In this document: positions 18,227-28,198 of the stretch, in pieces | How positions within the stretch are numbered: position 1 is the stretch's first letter | Layout of the letters: every line of letters begins with the position of its first letter | From: Microbispora corallina | GTDB lineage: Bacteria > Actinomycetota > Actinomycetes > Streptosporangiales > Streptosporangiaceae | Assembly (NCBI RefSeq): GCF_016863035.1 | Contig: NZ_BOOC01000022.1 | Span: 124,001-188,000, forward strand | Length of the DNA: 64,000 nt | Direction: 5' to 3' | Translations under genes and position numbers: made by a program | Notes under the pieces: generated by a model | What the model was told of the DNA's origin: nothing | The model's database searches: none | The model's input: the letters and a program-made list of their open reading frames with translations, nothing else

Positions 18227-21200
18227 GGGTCCTCCGCGGCCGCGTAGGCGGCATCGAGGGGCCCTGCGGCCGTGTGCGCCACGGCCGGCCCGAGGGCCGC
18301 CGTGGCCGCGGAGGCGGGATCGAGGCCCGCCCCGCCCGCGTGCGCCGCGTCCGGGCCGGCCCCTGAGGCCGCGTACGGCTCGTCCGGGCCGAGGGCCGCC
18401 GTGGCCGCGTACGCCGCGTCGGGGTGGAGGGCCGCGGCCGCGGAGTAGGCGGCGTCGTAGGCGCGATCTCCCAGGGCGGCCCGGGCCGCGGCCTCCGTCC
18501 TCCGGACGTCGGGGCTGCCCAGGTCGGGCGCCCCCCGCACGGCCGCGGCGAGGCCGAGCAGCCGGGCCGCCTCCCGGGGACGGCCCTCGGCCCCGGCGAC
18601 GGCGGCGAGCCCCTCGACCGCCGCGGCCACGACCGGCCGTTCGCCCGCCGTCCGGGCCACGGCCAGCGCCGCGGCCACGCGGTCCCGGGCCCCGTGGACG
18701 TCGCCGTCCGCGAGGCGGACGCGGCCGTCGGCGGTGAGGGCCCGCGCCCGCAGCTGGCCCGGAACGCCGGCGACGCCCTGGAGGTCGCGGAGGGCGGCGC
18801 TCAGCAGGGCCCGCGCCGCGGGCAGGTCGCCGCGGACCCGGGCCAGGTCCCCCAGCCCGGTTCGCGCCGAGAGCGCGAGCACCGGTGAGCGCCGGGCCCG
18901 CCCGTACGTCTCCGCCTCCTCGAGGTCCGACCGGGCGACGTCGAGGTCGCCCATGCGCGTGCGCTCCAGGCCGAGCTCCACGAGCATCCAGGCGGCGTCG
19001 TCGCCTGAGCCGAGCACCCGGAGGAAGCGCAGGCCCTCGGTCAGGGCCGCGACGGCGGTGGCGTGGTCGCCGCCGAGGCTGTGCGAACCGCCGAGCGAGC
19101 TCACGGCGACGGCCGTGCCCCAGCGGTCGCCGAGCACGGCGAAGGCGTCCCGGGCCGCGGTGAGGTCGGCGGCTGCGCGGCCCGCCCCGCCGAACGCGGT
19201 CAGCGCGAGCCCGCGGAACAGCCGGGCCGCCGCCGCGAGCCAGGGGTCCGGGCTCGACGTCAGGTCGTCGAGCCGCCGATGCGCGTCCGCACCGCCGTGG
19301 CCGTTGTCCGGATGCATGTCCGCGAGCACCGACATGAGCGCGATCACCGGGTCGTCCGCGAGCCCGGGCTCGGCCGCCGTGAGCCGTCCGGTCTCGGCCG
19401 CGGACCGCAGGGCCGCCTCCGGGTCCTGGACGGCGAAGTGGTGCATCGTGTGGAAGGCGTACGCGCGGGCGAGGGCCCGGCCGGACACGGTGCCCGGCGC
19501 GCCGGCGCCCGGCAGGGCCAGGGCGTCGCGCAGCCAGGAGGCCGCCTCCTCGTGCGCGCTCATCAGGTTCCAGAACCAGCCGAGCGCGGCCGTCAGCCGG
19601 ATCGCCGTCCCCGCGTCGGCCTCGTCGACGGACCGGCGCAGGGCCGCGGTGAGCTCGGCGCGTTCGCGGCCGAGCCGGGCCAGCCACTCCAGCTGGGCGG
19701 AGGTGCGCAGGGCGGGATCGGCCGCCTCTGCCAGCGCCAGGAAATGGGCGGCGTGCGCGCGCCGCACCCGCTCGGCCTCCCCCGGGGCGGCCGGCGTCGC
19801 CGCGGCGTACGCCCGGATCGTGTCGAGCATCCGATAGCGCGGCGGCCCTCCGGGCGGCTCCACGAGCACGACGAAGGACTTGTCGACCAGCCCGGCGAGC
19901 GCGGGCAGGACGTCGGGCCCGGCCAGGACACCACCCAGAACGCCGGACGCGTCCAGGAGACCGGACGCGCCCAGGACATCACCCAGGACGCCGGACGCCG
20001 CCTGGACGTCCGGGCGGCCGTCCAGCCCGGACGGCGCCCGGGGATCGGGCGGGTCGGCGCAGACGGCCTCGGCCGACTCCGCGGTGGCGCCCCCGGCGAA
20101 GACCGCGAGCCGGCGGGCGAGCGTCCGCTCGGGCTCGGTCAGCAGGCCCCAGCTCCACTCCACCACCGCCAGCAGGGTGCGGTGCCGCGGCAGCGCCGTC
20201 CGGCTTCCCGCCGTGAGCAGGCGGAACCGGTCCTCCAACCGGCGGGCGATCTCCTCCAGCGGCAGCGTCCGCAGGCGCGCGCAGGCCAGTTCGAGGGCCA
20301 GCGGCAGGCCGTCCAGACGGCGGCAGACCTCGGCGACGGCGGGCAGCGTGGCCTCGGTCAGGGCGAACCCCGGGCGGACGGCGGCGGCCCGGTCGAGGAA
20401 CAGGCGGACGGCCGGGAACCTGGACGCCTCCGCCACGGAGACCCCCTCCGGCGGCACGGCGAGCGGGCCCACGGGGTGAAGGACCTCGCCGGTGACGGCC
20501 AGCGGCTCGCGCGAGGTGGCGAGAACGCGCAGGCCGGGACAGCGGCCCAGCAGCTCCTCGGCCAGCCGCGCGCACGCCTCGACGAGGTGTTCGCAGGTGT
20601 CCAGCACGATCAGCGCCCGGCGCTCCCGCAACGCCTCCGCCAGCCGCTCCACCGTCCCGCGCGCCCCGTCGCGCTGGGAGGTGTCGCGCTGGGAGGTGTC
20701 GCGGACGCCGAGCGCGGCGGCGACGGCGGACGGCACCCGGGCCGGGTCGTGCACGGCGGCCAGGTCGACCGGCCAGATCCCGCCCGGCATCTCTACCCGC
20801 GCCGCGACCTCGCAGGCCAGCCGCGTCTTGCCGGCGCCGCCCGGCCCGGTCAGCGTGACCAGTCGCGTCCCGGGGACGAGCGCGGCGAGGCGCGCCAGGT
20901 CCTCCTCCCGGCCGACGAAGCTGGTCAGCGGCACCGGGAGGGCGGCGGGCGGCGCGGTGCTCGGCTCCGCGGCCTGCCGGGCGTCCGACGGCGACCGGTG
21001 ACGGGGAGCTCCCCGCAGGATCGACACGTGCAGCGCCCGCACCTCGGGCGAGGGGTCGGCGCCCAGCGCGTCGGCGAGCGTGCGGCGCAGGTCGTCGTAG
21101 ACGGCCAGGGCCTCGGCCGTTCGGCCGGCGGCGTCGAGCGCCCGCATCCGCAGCGCCCACAGCCGCTCGCGCAGGGGGTGGGCGGCCGCGAGCCCGTCCA

Positions 21201-21783
21201 GCTCGGCGACCAGGGCGGCGGGGTCGCCGAGGGCGAGCCTGGCCTCGGCGAGGTCCTCGACCGCCCGCAGCCGCGTCTCCGTCCACCGGGCGACCTCGGC
21301 CGACGCGAAGGCCGCGTCCCCGAGGTCGGCGAGCGGCGCGCCGCGCCAGAGGGCGAGGGCCTCGGCCAGCCGCTCCGCCGCCTTTCGCAGCTCGCCGTGG
21401 CGGAGGTCGTGCGGATCACCCCGCGGGCCCAGCGCGGCGGCGAGGGCGGACCGGCCGTCCGCGGCGAGCCGTTCGAACCGGCCCGCGTCGACGTCGCCCT
21501 CCCCCACGCGCAGCCGGTACCCGTACGGCAGGGACTCCAGCAGAGCGGCGTCCGCCGAGGGGAGCGCGCGGCGCAGCCGGGAGACGAGCGACTGGAGGGC
21601 GTTCGCCGCTCCGGCGGGCGGGTCGTCACCCCAGATCGCGTCGGTCAGCGCCGCCGGCGCCACCGGGCGCCCCGGCGTGAGGGCGAGCCGGGCCAGGAGC
21701 GTGCGGAGGCGGAGCCCGGCGACCTCGATCGGGAGGCCGGCGTCGTCCCGGGCCTCCACCGGGCCCAGCAGCGCGATCCGCAC
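18208..21783 (-). CDS. AfsR/SARP-family regulator with BTAD, NB-ARC-type ATPase and TPR-like regions
   Basis: A 1191-residue regulator. Residues 1-90 form an OmpR-like winged helix (MRIALLGPVEARDDAG, RALLSRLRRAL-like region). Residues 95-250 form the bacterial transcriptional activation domain. An NTPase follows, with Walker A GPGGAGKTRLA near 316 and ALIVLDTCEHLVEAC as Walker B. The rest is TPR-like helical repeats. Oddities: a duplicated DTSQR (15-bp repeat near 20680-20710), a Gly/Leu/Ala-rich insertion at about 595-625, and a low-complexity C-terminal tail with degenerate AALGPDxAYAA-type repeats that overlaps the exporter gene. Such proteins often control secondary metabolism or stress genes. 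The adjacent DrrAB-type exporter is a plausible target (inference). Confidence 0.92.
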   Translation of the reverse strand: MRIALLGPVEARDDAGLPIEVAGLRLRTLLARLALTPGRPVAPAALTDAIWGDDPPAGAANALQSLVSRLRRALPSADAALLESLPYGYRLRVGEGDVDAGRFERLAADGRSALAAALGPRGDPHDLRHGELRKAAERLAEALALWRGAPLADLGDAAFASAEVARWTETRLRAVEDLAEARLALGDPAALVAELDGLAAAHPLRERLWALRMRALDAAGRTAEALAVYDDLRRTLADALGADPSPEVRALHVSILRGAPRHRSPSDARQAAEPSTAPPAALPVPLTSFVGREEDLARLAALVPGTRLVTLTGPGGAGKTRLACEVAARVEMPGGIWPVDLAAVHDPARVPSAVAAALGVRDTSQRDTSQRDGARGTVERLAEALRERRALIVLDTCEHLVEACARLAEELLGRCPGLRVLATSREPLAVTGEVLHPVGPLAVPPEGVSVAEASRFPAVRLFLDRAAAVRPGFALTEATLPAVAEVCRRLDGLPLALELACARLRTLPLEEIARRLEDRFRLLTAGSRTALPRHRTLLAVVEWSWGLLTEPERTLARRLAVFAGGATAESAEAVCADPPDPRAPSGLDGRPDVQAASGVLGDVLGASGLLDASGVLGGVLAGPDVLPALAGLVDKSFVVLVEPPGGPPRYRMLDTIRAYAAATPAAPGEAERVRRAHAAHFLALAEAADPALRTSAQLEWLARLGRERAELTAALRRSVDEADAGTAIRLTAALGWFWNLMSAHEEAASWLRDALALPGAGAPGTVSGRALARAYAFHTMHHFAVQDPEAALRSAAETGRLTAAEPGLADDPVIALMSVLADMHPDNGHGGADAHRRLDDLTSSPDPWLAAAARLFRGLALTAFGGAGRAAADLTAARDAFAVLGDRWGTAVAVSSLGGSHSLGGDHATAVAALTEGLRFLRVLGSGDDAAWMLVELGLERTRMGDLDVARSDLEEAETYGRARRSPVLALSARTGLGDLARVRGDLPAARALLSAALRDLQGVAGVPGQLRARALTADGRVRLADGDVHGARDRVAAALAVARTAGERPVVAAAVEGLAAVAGAEGRPREAARLLGLAAAVRGAPDLGSPDVRRTEAAARAALGDRAYDAAYSAAAALHPDAAYAATAALGPDEPYAASGAGPDAAHAGGAGLDPASAATAALGPAVAHTAAGPLDAAYAAAEDPQVLRR

Positions 21784-21909
21784 GCCGTCAGCGTCTCACA
21801 GGCGCGATCTCCCGGCACACGCCGCGAACCGCCGGCCAGGCCGCGCACACAGGTGAGAACGGACACAGGGCCGCCGGTTTCCCGGCCGCACCACGGGTAG
21901 TGGGCGGCC

Positions 21910-22281
21910 ATGGGCATGCGAGCGACGGCGGTCGTCTGCCTTCTGCTGCTCGTGACGGGGTGCGCGTCGGCGGGCGGCGACCCGGCCGCGCGTACGGCCG
22001 CGCGCTTCCTGTCCGCCGCCGCCCAGGGGCGCGGGCAGCAGGCGTGCGACCTTCTCACCCCCCGGGCGGCCGAGTCGGTCGACGACTGCGCGACGGAGAT
22101 CCTCTCGATGGGCCTGCGCGCCGGCGCGGTGGGCGACACCCAGGTGTACGGGGACGAGGCACAGGTGCGGGTGGGGGGCGACACGGTGTTCCTGCACCGG
22201 TTCCCCGGCGGCTGGCGGGTGCGGGCGGCCGGGTGCCGGCCACGATCGGGACAGCCGTACGAGTGCGAGGTGGAGGCGTGA
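21910..22281 (+). CDS. small putative lipoprotein
   Basis: A 123-residue protein with a signal peptide ending in the lipobox LLVTGC (Cys at about 18), so probably lipid-anchored outside the membrane. The mature part has conserved-looking Cys residues (QQACDLL, SVDDCATEI, RAAGCRP, YECEVEA) that could form two disulfides. I do not recognise the family. Two ATGs are possible (21910 or 21916). The stop overlaps the start of the 30-codon membrane ORF (GTGA). A three-gene plus-strand unit follows, diverging from the AfsR-like gene. Confidence 0.8.
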   Translation: MGMRATAVVCLLLLVTGCASAGGDPAARTAARFLSAAAQGRGQQACDLLTPRAAESVDDCATEILSMGLRAGAVGDTQVYGDEAQVRVGGDTVFLHRFPGGWRVRAAGCRPRSGQPYECEVEA

Positions 22282-22370
22282 ACGGGGCGCGCACGCTGTA
22301 CGTGATCATGCTGGTGGCGGTGGCGCTGGGTCTCGCCTACGTGGCCGTGCTGGGCCTGCTGCGGAGGTAG
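22278..22370 (+). CDS. 30-residue single-pass membrane peptide
   Basis: The GTG overlaps the lipoprotein stop (GTGA) and encodes a 30-residue peptide. It consists of a short polar N-terminus, one hydrophobic helix (LYVIMLVAVALGLAYVAVLGLL) and terminal RR. Its last codons, GCGGAGGTAG, also serve as the ribosome site for the next gene at 22376. The coupling and composition support translation; function is unknown. Confidence 0.6.
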   Translation: MNGARTLYVIMLVAVALGLAYVAVLGLLRR

Positions 22371-22375
22371 GGGAC

Positions 22376-23050
22376 GTGAGACGGGCGATCCGGGACAACG
22401 CCCTCGGGCTGTGCTTCCTGCTGCTGTTCCTGCTGAGCCTGGCCGGGCAGTCGGTCTCCGGGCTGGCGGCGTTCAACGAGGAGCAGGTGGCGCAGGGCGG
22501 CGCGCCGATCTCGTGGGCGGCCTACGTCACCTCGTCCGACTTCGGGGTGGACGTCGCGGAGAACTGGCAGTCGGAGTACCTCCAGTTCTTCCTCTACATC
22601 CTCATCACCGTGTGGCTGGTCCAGCGGGGGTCGCCGGAGTCGAAGGAGCCGGGCGAGGAGGGCCAGGAGTCCGACGCCGACCAGAAGGTGGGCCGCCACG
22701 CCGGCGCGGACTCCCCCGCCTGGGCGAGGGCCGGGGGCTGGCGGCTGACCCTGTTCTCCCATTCGCTCGGGGCGGTGATGGGCCTGATCTTCGTGCTGTC
22801 GTGGCTCGCGCAGTCGGTCGCCGGGGTGGCCGCGTACGACGCCGAACGGCTGTCGCGGCTGGAGGACCCGGTCGGCTGGACAACGTACGTCACCTCCGCC
22901 GAGTTCTGGAACCGGACCCTGCAGAACTGGCAGTCCGAGTTCCTGGCCGTCGCCTCGATGGTGCTGCTCGCCGTGTTCCTCAGGGAGCGGGGATCGCCGC
23001 AGTCGAAGAAGGTGGGCGACCCCCACGCCGCGCCCGTGCCGGGCCGCTGA
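22376..23050 (+). CDS. internally duplicated small membrane protein (DUF6766-like)
   Basis: A 224-residue protein with four hydrophobic segments, made of two related halves. Half 1 (about 1-90): SLAGQSVSGLAAFNEEQ, WAAYVTSSDF, ENWQSEYLQFFLYI, VQRGSPESK. Half 2 (about 130-215): SWLAQSVAGVAAYDAER, WTTYVTSAEF, QNWQSEFLAVASMV, RERGSPQSKKV. A charged linker joins them. The pattern matches a family I recall as DUF6766. The GTG start has a strong ribosome site at the end of the preceding mini-gene. Function is unknown; the membrane topology is probably two hairpins. Confidence 0.8.
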   Translation: MRRAIRDNALGLCFLLLFLLSLAGQSVSGLAAFNEEQVAQGGAPISWAAYVTSSDFGVDVAENWQSEYLQFFLYILITVWLVQRGSPESKEPGEEGQESDADQKVGRHAGADSPAWARAGGWRLTLFSHSLGAVMGLIFVLSWLAQSVAGVAAYDAERLSRLEDPVGWTTYVTSAEFWNRTLQNWQSEFLAVASMVLLAVFLRERGSPQSKKVGDPHAAPVPGR

Positions 23051-23108
23051 GGGCGCGCGGGCCTCGACTGTCACGGGACGCGGCCAAACGGCAGCACATC
23101 GGGCGGCA

Positions 23109-23191
23109 AAACCTCCCTGACCTGCCCATATGACGCTACACGGGGAGGTTTGTCGCGTTCTGGCCTTTGGGTACGCCCAGCCCAATTGGGC
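23109..23191. promoter_or_regulatory. two inverted repeats in the ferritin-like gene leader
   Basis: AAACCTCCC (23109-23117) pairs with GGGAGGTTT (23143-23151) across a 25-bp AT-richer spacer. Further down, GCCCAATTGGGC (23180-23191) is a perfect 12-bp palindrome 24 bp before the ATG. They could be operator sites or a leader hairpin. Confidence 0.4.
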
Positions 23192-23214
23192 GCCCGGGGG
23201 AAGGAGCAGCCGAG

Positions 23215-24414
23215 ATGACGTTCAACCCGCTGCAGGAGCGCGGCATCCCGCTCGACCGTCAAATCCGCAACTGGCGGGAACTGAACGTGACGCCCATCGA
23301 TCCGGATCACGCGGATCCGTACACGCGGTGCCGGATCATCACGATGAACGGCATCGAGATCGAGGCCATCATGTTCAGCCACCACTTCAGCCGCCGCTGC
23401 CCGGATCTCGAGGTACGGCAGAAGATGGCGGAGACGCGGTACGTCGAGGCGCAGCAGCAGAAGGCCGTCAACTGGCTGCTGCCGGGCCTGAACTCGGTGC
23501 TGGAGACGACGATCGGCTACGAGCAGGTGGCCGTGGACCTGACGGCCTGGGTGGCCCGGATGGAGCCCGACCCCTACCTCAAGCAGGCCTACCAGTTCGG
23601 CGTCCTGGAGGACTTCGACCACCTGTACCGGTACGCCAACCTCTACGAGATGATCGAGCACCGCAAGGCCGAGAAGATCGTCGACCAGCTCACCGAGGTC
23701 ATGCCCGGACGGCCCACCAAGATGCACCACCGGCACCCGATCGACAACGTCAGGGACCACTACGACAAGGACCGGGCAGCCCCGATCAGCAAGCTGCACG
23801 CGTTGACGATCATGTCGGCGGAGCAGCAGACGATGAACTTCTACATGAACGTCGGCCCGACCTACATGGAGCCGATCGCCCGGCAGCTGTACCAGGAGAT
23901 CGGGCTCATCGAGGAGGAGCACGTCACCCACTACGAGTCGCTCGTCGACCCCGGTGAGACCTGGTGGGAGCAGCTGCTCAACCACGAGTACAACGAGTGC
24001 TACCTGTACCACTCGTTCATGGAGACCGAGTCCGACCCCAAGGTGAAGGCGATCTGGGAGCTGCACCTGAACATGGAGCTGGAGCACCTGCGCATCGCCG
24101 CCGACCTGTTCCGCCGCCACGACGGCCGCGACCCCGAACAGGTGGTCGCCCCCACCCTGCCCCAGCCGGTCACCTTCGAGCCGAACAAGGGCTACCTGCG
24201 CGAGCTGATCGCCACCCAGATCGACTACACCACCCTCGGCACCGGCTACGTCCAGGAGGCCCACGAACGGTTCCAGCGGTTCCAGGAGCAGATCCACGAC
24301 GCGGTCGAGCCGGCGAGCGAGCGCGTCATCGACGAGAACCGCGCCCGGTCGGGCGAGGAGTACCGCCTGGAGACCGAGGGCACCCACCCGCTCTACAGCC
24401 TGCGCAGCCACTGA
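23215..24414 (+). CDS. ferritin-like-fold protein of unknown function
   Basis: A 399-residue, mostly helical protein with Glu/His patterns of di-iron ferritin-like domains: YEQVAVDLTAWVARM, EDFDHLYRYANLYE, SAEQQTMNFYMN, IEEEHVTHYESL, LNHEYNECYLYHSFME, LHLNMELEHLRIAADLF. It has no signal peptide and is probably cytoplasmic. The ATG at 23215 follows GGGGGAAGGAGC. Such proteins may bind iron or act as oxidases or hydroxylases, but no reaction can be assigned. The hemerythrin-domain gene converging from the other side suggests a shared iron or redox theme (weak inference). Confidence 0.8.
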   Translation: MTFNPLQERGIPLDRQIRNWRELNVTPIDPDHADPYTRCRIITMNGIEIEAIMFSHHFSRRCPDLEVRQKMAETRYVEAQQQKAVNWLLPGLNSVLETTIGYEQVAVDLTAWVARMEPDPYLKQAYQFGVLEDFDHLYRYANLYEMIEHRKAEKIVDQLTEVMPGRPTKMHHRHPIDNVRDHYDKDRAAPISKLHALTIMSAEQQTMNFYMNVGPTYMEPIARQLYQEIGLIEEEHVTHYESLVDPGETWWEQLLNHEYNECYLYHSFMETESDPKVKAIWELHLNMELEHLRIAADLFRRHDGRDPEQVVAPTLPQPVTFEPNKGYLRELIATQIDYTTLGTGYVQEAHERFQRFQEQIHDAVEPASERVIDENRARSGEEYRLETEGTHPLYSLRSH

Positions 24415-24419
24415 GACGC

Positions 24420-24453
24420 CGTACGGCCCGGGTCGGGCGGTCCGGGCCGTACG
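24420..24453. terminator. 12-bp-stem hairpin between convergent genes
   Basis: CGTACGGCCCGG (24420-24431) pairs perfectly with CCGGGCCGTACG (24442-24453) around a 10-nt loop. It lies 5 bp after the ferritin-like stop and 28 bp past the convergent hemerythrin stop. No T-tract is present, as is common for actinobacterial terminators. Confidence 0.7.
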
Positions 24454-24480
24454 CGCAGGTGGTGAGTCCTGGTGGGCGGG

Positions 24481-25062
24481 TCAGCGGCCGGTGGCCCGGC
24501 GGATCAGGTCGCGGGCCCGGTCGACGATGGCGGCCGGAGGGCCGAACAGCAGGTTCTTCGTGGCCGACTCCACCCCCGGATGCGGGCGGGTGGGGGCCAT
24601 CGCCTGGGCCGCCCGCACGCCGAGCGCCATGGCCCGCCGCTCGGCGGCCGTGGCCTCGGCCCGCAGCCGGCTGAACTCGTACCGCTCCTCGGCCCTGGCG
24701 TGGGCGAGCACGGCGACGCGGAGCAGGTCGAGGTTGGCCATGAAGTCGGGGTGGTCCACGCCCTGCCGGTCGAGCAGCGCGAGCAGCCGCTTGGCCTCGT
24801 GCTCCTCGCGCAGCCGGTCCTCGACGATGCCGGCGCCCCCGTCGACGCGCCGCCGCGCGTAGGGGTGGACGATCTCCTCCTCCGCCGTCTCGTGGACGGC
24901 CAGCATGCGCACCAGCCGCCGGAACGGCTCGCGGCGCTCTCCGGGCGCGGCCCGCTCCACCTCGTCGAACATGTCCCGGATCAGACCGTGCTGGTGGATC
25001 AGCAGATCGACGACGTCGGGCTCCTTCATCAGCTCGGGAACCGGGTGCCGTCCCTCGGTCAT
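24481..25062 (-). CDS. hemerythrin HHE-domain protein
   Basis: A 193-residue cytoplasmic protein with the hemerythrin-like HHE di-iron motif set: LIHQHGLIRDMFDEVE, VHETAEEEIVHPYARR, REEHEAKRLLALLD and AVLAHARAEERYEF. The start is the ATG at 25062 (MTEGRHPVPE), preceded by GAAGGGAGAGGGAC. Such proteins bind O2 or NO, or store iron; which applies here is unknown. It is a single gene converging on the ferritin-like gene, with a shared terminator hairpin. Confidence 0.9.
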   Translation of the reverse strand: MTEGRHPVPELMKEPDVVDLLIHQHGLIRDMFDEVERAAPGERREPFRRLVRMLAVHETAEEEIVHPYARRRVDGGAGIVEDRLREEHEAKRLLALLDRQGVDHPDFMANLDLLRVAVLAHARAEERYEFSRLRAEATAAERRAMALGVRAAQAMAPTRPHPGVESATKNLLFGPPAAIVDRARDLIRRATGR

Positions 25063-25244
25063 GTCCCTCTCCCTTCGGATGCGGTGCCCGGGCCGCCTGA
25101 GGCGGCCCGGACGGCTGCGGGGGGAGCGGTGCGCGGACGAATGCCGACGACGATGCGGTTGCCTGCTCGCATGTCTACCCGTTCCCGGCGCGATGACGCC
25201 GGGCGCGGGGCCGGGCCGGACTCTCCCCGCCCGGCCCCGCCGGG

Positions 25245-26603
<1,359 letters not shown>

Positions 26604-27082
26604 GACGTTCCTCGCTTCCTGCGCGTCTCCTCGTTCGCGGTGCCCGTCGGGCGCCGCCGGAGGAGCGGCCCGGCCGGGCCCGCGCCCGCTCGCCGTACCG
26701 CCGGTCCGGCCGCCCGGTGTACGGCCGGGCCGGCGGCACGGGGCACGCGCGCCGGACAGGCCGCAGGACCGGGCGCGCGGGCGGGGTGGCGGGACCGCGG
26801 GGCGCGGGCCGTGGCCGCCCCGGACGCCGATGGTTCGTCCGCCCCCGCCGCCGGGTCAACGCGGGCCCGCGCGCCCCCGGCGCGCGTCGCCCCGGGGCCG
26901 TCCGCTCCCCCGCAGGTCACAGCCGTGCGGGAGCCTCCCCTCGCGGACCGCGCCACCTGAATCTTTCACCTCTCCGGCATTCCGGATCCCGGGCGGAATC
27001 CGACCCCGGCGCGGGCTGGTGCTCCCGCGGCCAAACTCTCGTAGTCTTCGCTCTGACAAGCGCGACAGAAGGACATCCCCCT
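26604..27082. other. 479-bp intergenic region, no gene supported
   Basis: This divergent spacer between the CBM2 gene and the ROK gene is very GC-rich. It contains a hairpin CGCGCGCC-CCC-GGCGCGCG (26868-26886) and promoter-like sequence close to 27040-27070. A 118-codon minus-strand frame crosses it, but its composition is not protein-like. I see no riboswitch or RNA gene. Confidence 0.5.
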
Positions 27083-28111
27083 ATGGCAGATGCAGGGTCG
27101 TGGGTCGTCGTCGGCCTCGACAACGGCGGCACCAGCAACAACGCGACCGTCCTCGACGCCGCCGGACGGTTCCAGGTGGAGCGGCTGGTCGAGACCCCCA
27201 GCCTCGTGCGGGAGGGTCCCGCGGTGGCGGTCGAGCAGCTCGTGCTCGCCCTCGACAACGTGCTGGAGCTCACCGGCACCCCACGCTCGCGGGTGCGCGC
27301 GATCGGGCTGGACACCCCCGGCCCCGCGAGCGCCGACGGGGTGATCTCCTCCAAGGGCGCGACCAACTTCGTCGACCCCGGCTGGTACGGCTTCGACTTC
27401 CGCGGCGCCCTGGAGGCCCGGGTCGGCGTGCCGGTGATCTACAACAACGACGGCAACGCCGCCGCGCTGTACGCCCACCACGTCCACTTCGGCCCCGACT
27501 CCTGGGAGCGCTCGTCGGTCTCGGCCATCGTCGGCACCGGGCTCGGCGGCGGCGTGGTCGAGGCCGGGCACGTCGTGAAGGGCGCGGCCGGCATGGCCGG
27601 AGAGCTGGGCCACGTCCACATCCCCCTGCACGGCCTGCTGGAGGACGGCCAGCCGATCCCCGCGTGCAACTGCGGCTTCGAGGGCGACGCGGAGAGCGTG
27701 GCGTCGCTGACGGGCATCGAGAAGAACCTCCTGCCGTTCTGGCTCACCCGCTTCCCCGACCACGAGCTGGCCCGGGTCGAGCCGATCGGCAAGGCCGCCA
27801 AGCTGCTGCGCGGCCACGGCGAGAACGGCGACCCGCTCGCGCTGAAGGTGTTCGAGCAGCAGGCGATGGCCATCGGCCGGCTGTTCACCGTCGCCGCAAA
27901 CTTCACCGACCCGCACGCGTACTTCCTCGGCGGCGGCGTGGTCGAGGCGGCTCCGCACTTCCGCGAGTGGTTCCTGGAGACGGTCAAGGAGAACATCCTG
28001 CTGCGCGAGGAGCAGCGCCGGGTCGCCACGATCGCGCTGGTGCGGGACCTCGACATGGCGGGGGCCCGGGGCGCCGCCCTGGCCGCGCTCGCCGCCATCG
28101 TCGGCCGCTGA
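27083..28111 (+). CDS. ROK-family protein (sugar kinase-like)
   Basis: A 342-residue ROK protein without an HTH, so an enzyme rather than a repressor. The ATP-binding loop is GLDNGGTSNN, the probable catalytic Asp is in NNDGNAAALY, and GELGHVHI precedes the zinc loop. That loop reads CNCGFEGDAE where ROK kinases normally have CxCGxxGCxE, so the third zinc Cys is an Asp. The protein is also longer than typical glucokinases, around 300-320 residues. The ATG at 27083 has AGAAGGAC upstream. Substrate unknown; a hexose or N-acetyl-hexosamine is likely for the family. Confidence 0.88.
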   Translation: MADAGSWVVVGLDNGGTSNNATVLDAAGRFQVERLVETPSLVREGPAVAVEQLVLALDNVLELTGTPRSRVRAIGLDTPGPASADGVISSKGATNFVDPGWYGFDFRGALEARVGVPVIYNNDGNAAALYAHHVHFGPDSWERSSVSAIVGTGLGGGVVEAGHVVKGAAGMAGELGHVHIPLHGLLEDGQPIPACNCGFEGDAESVASLTGIEKNLLPFWLTRFPDHELARVEPIGKAAKLLRGHGENGDPLALKVFEQQAMAIGRLFTVAANFTDPHAYFLGGGVVEAAPHFREWFLETVKENILLREEQRRVATIALVRDLDMAGARGAALAALAAIVGR

Positions 28112-28198
28112 CCGGGCGGCCGCCGGCGGCGCACCAGCCATACCCGTAGCGTCGAAAATCGTTGGACAACGCGTACGGCCCGTCGCGATCGTGAAGAA

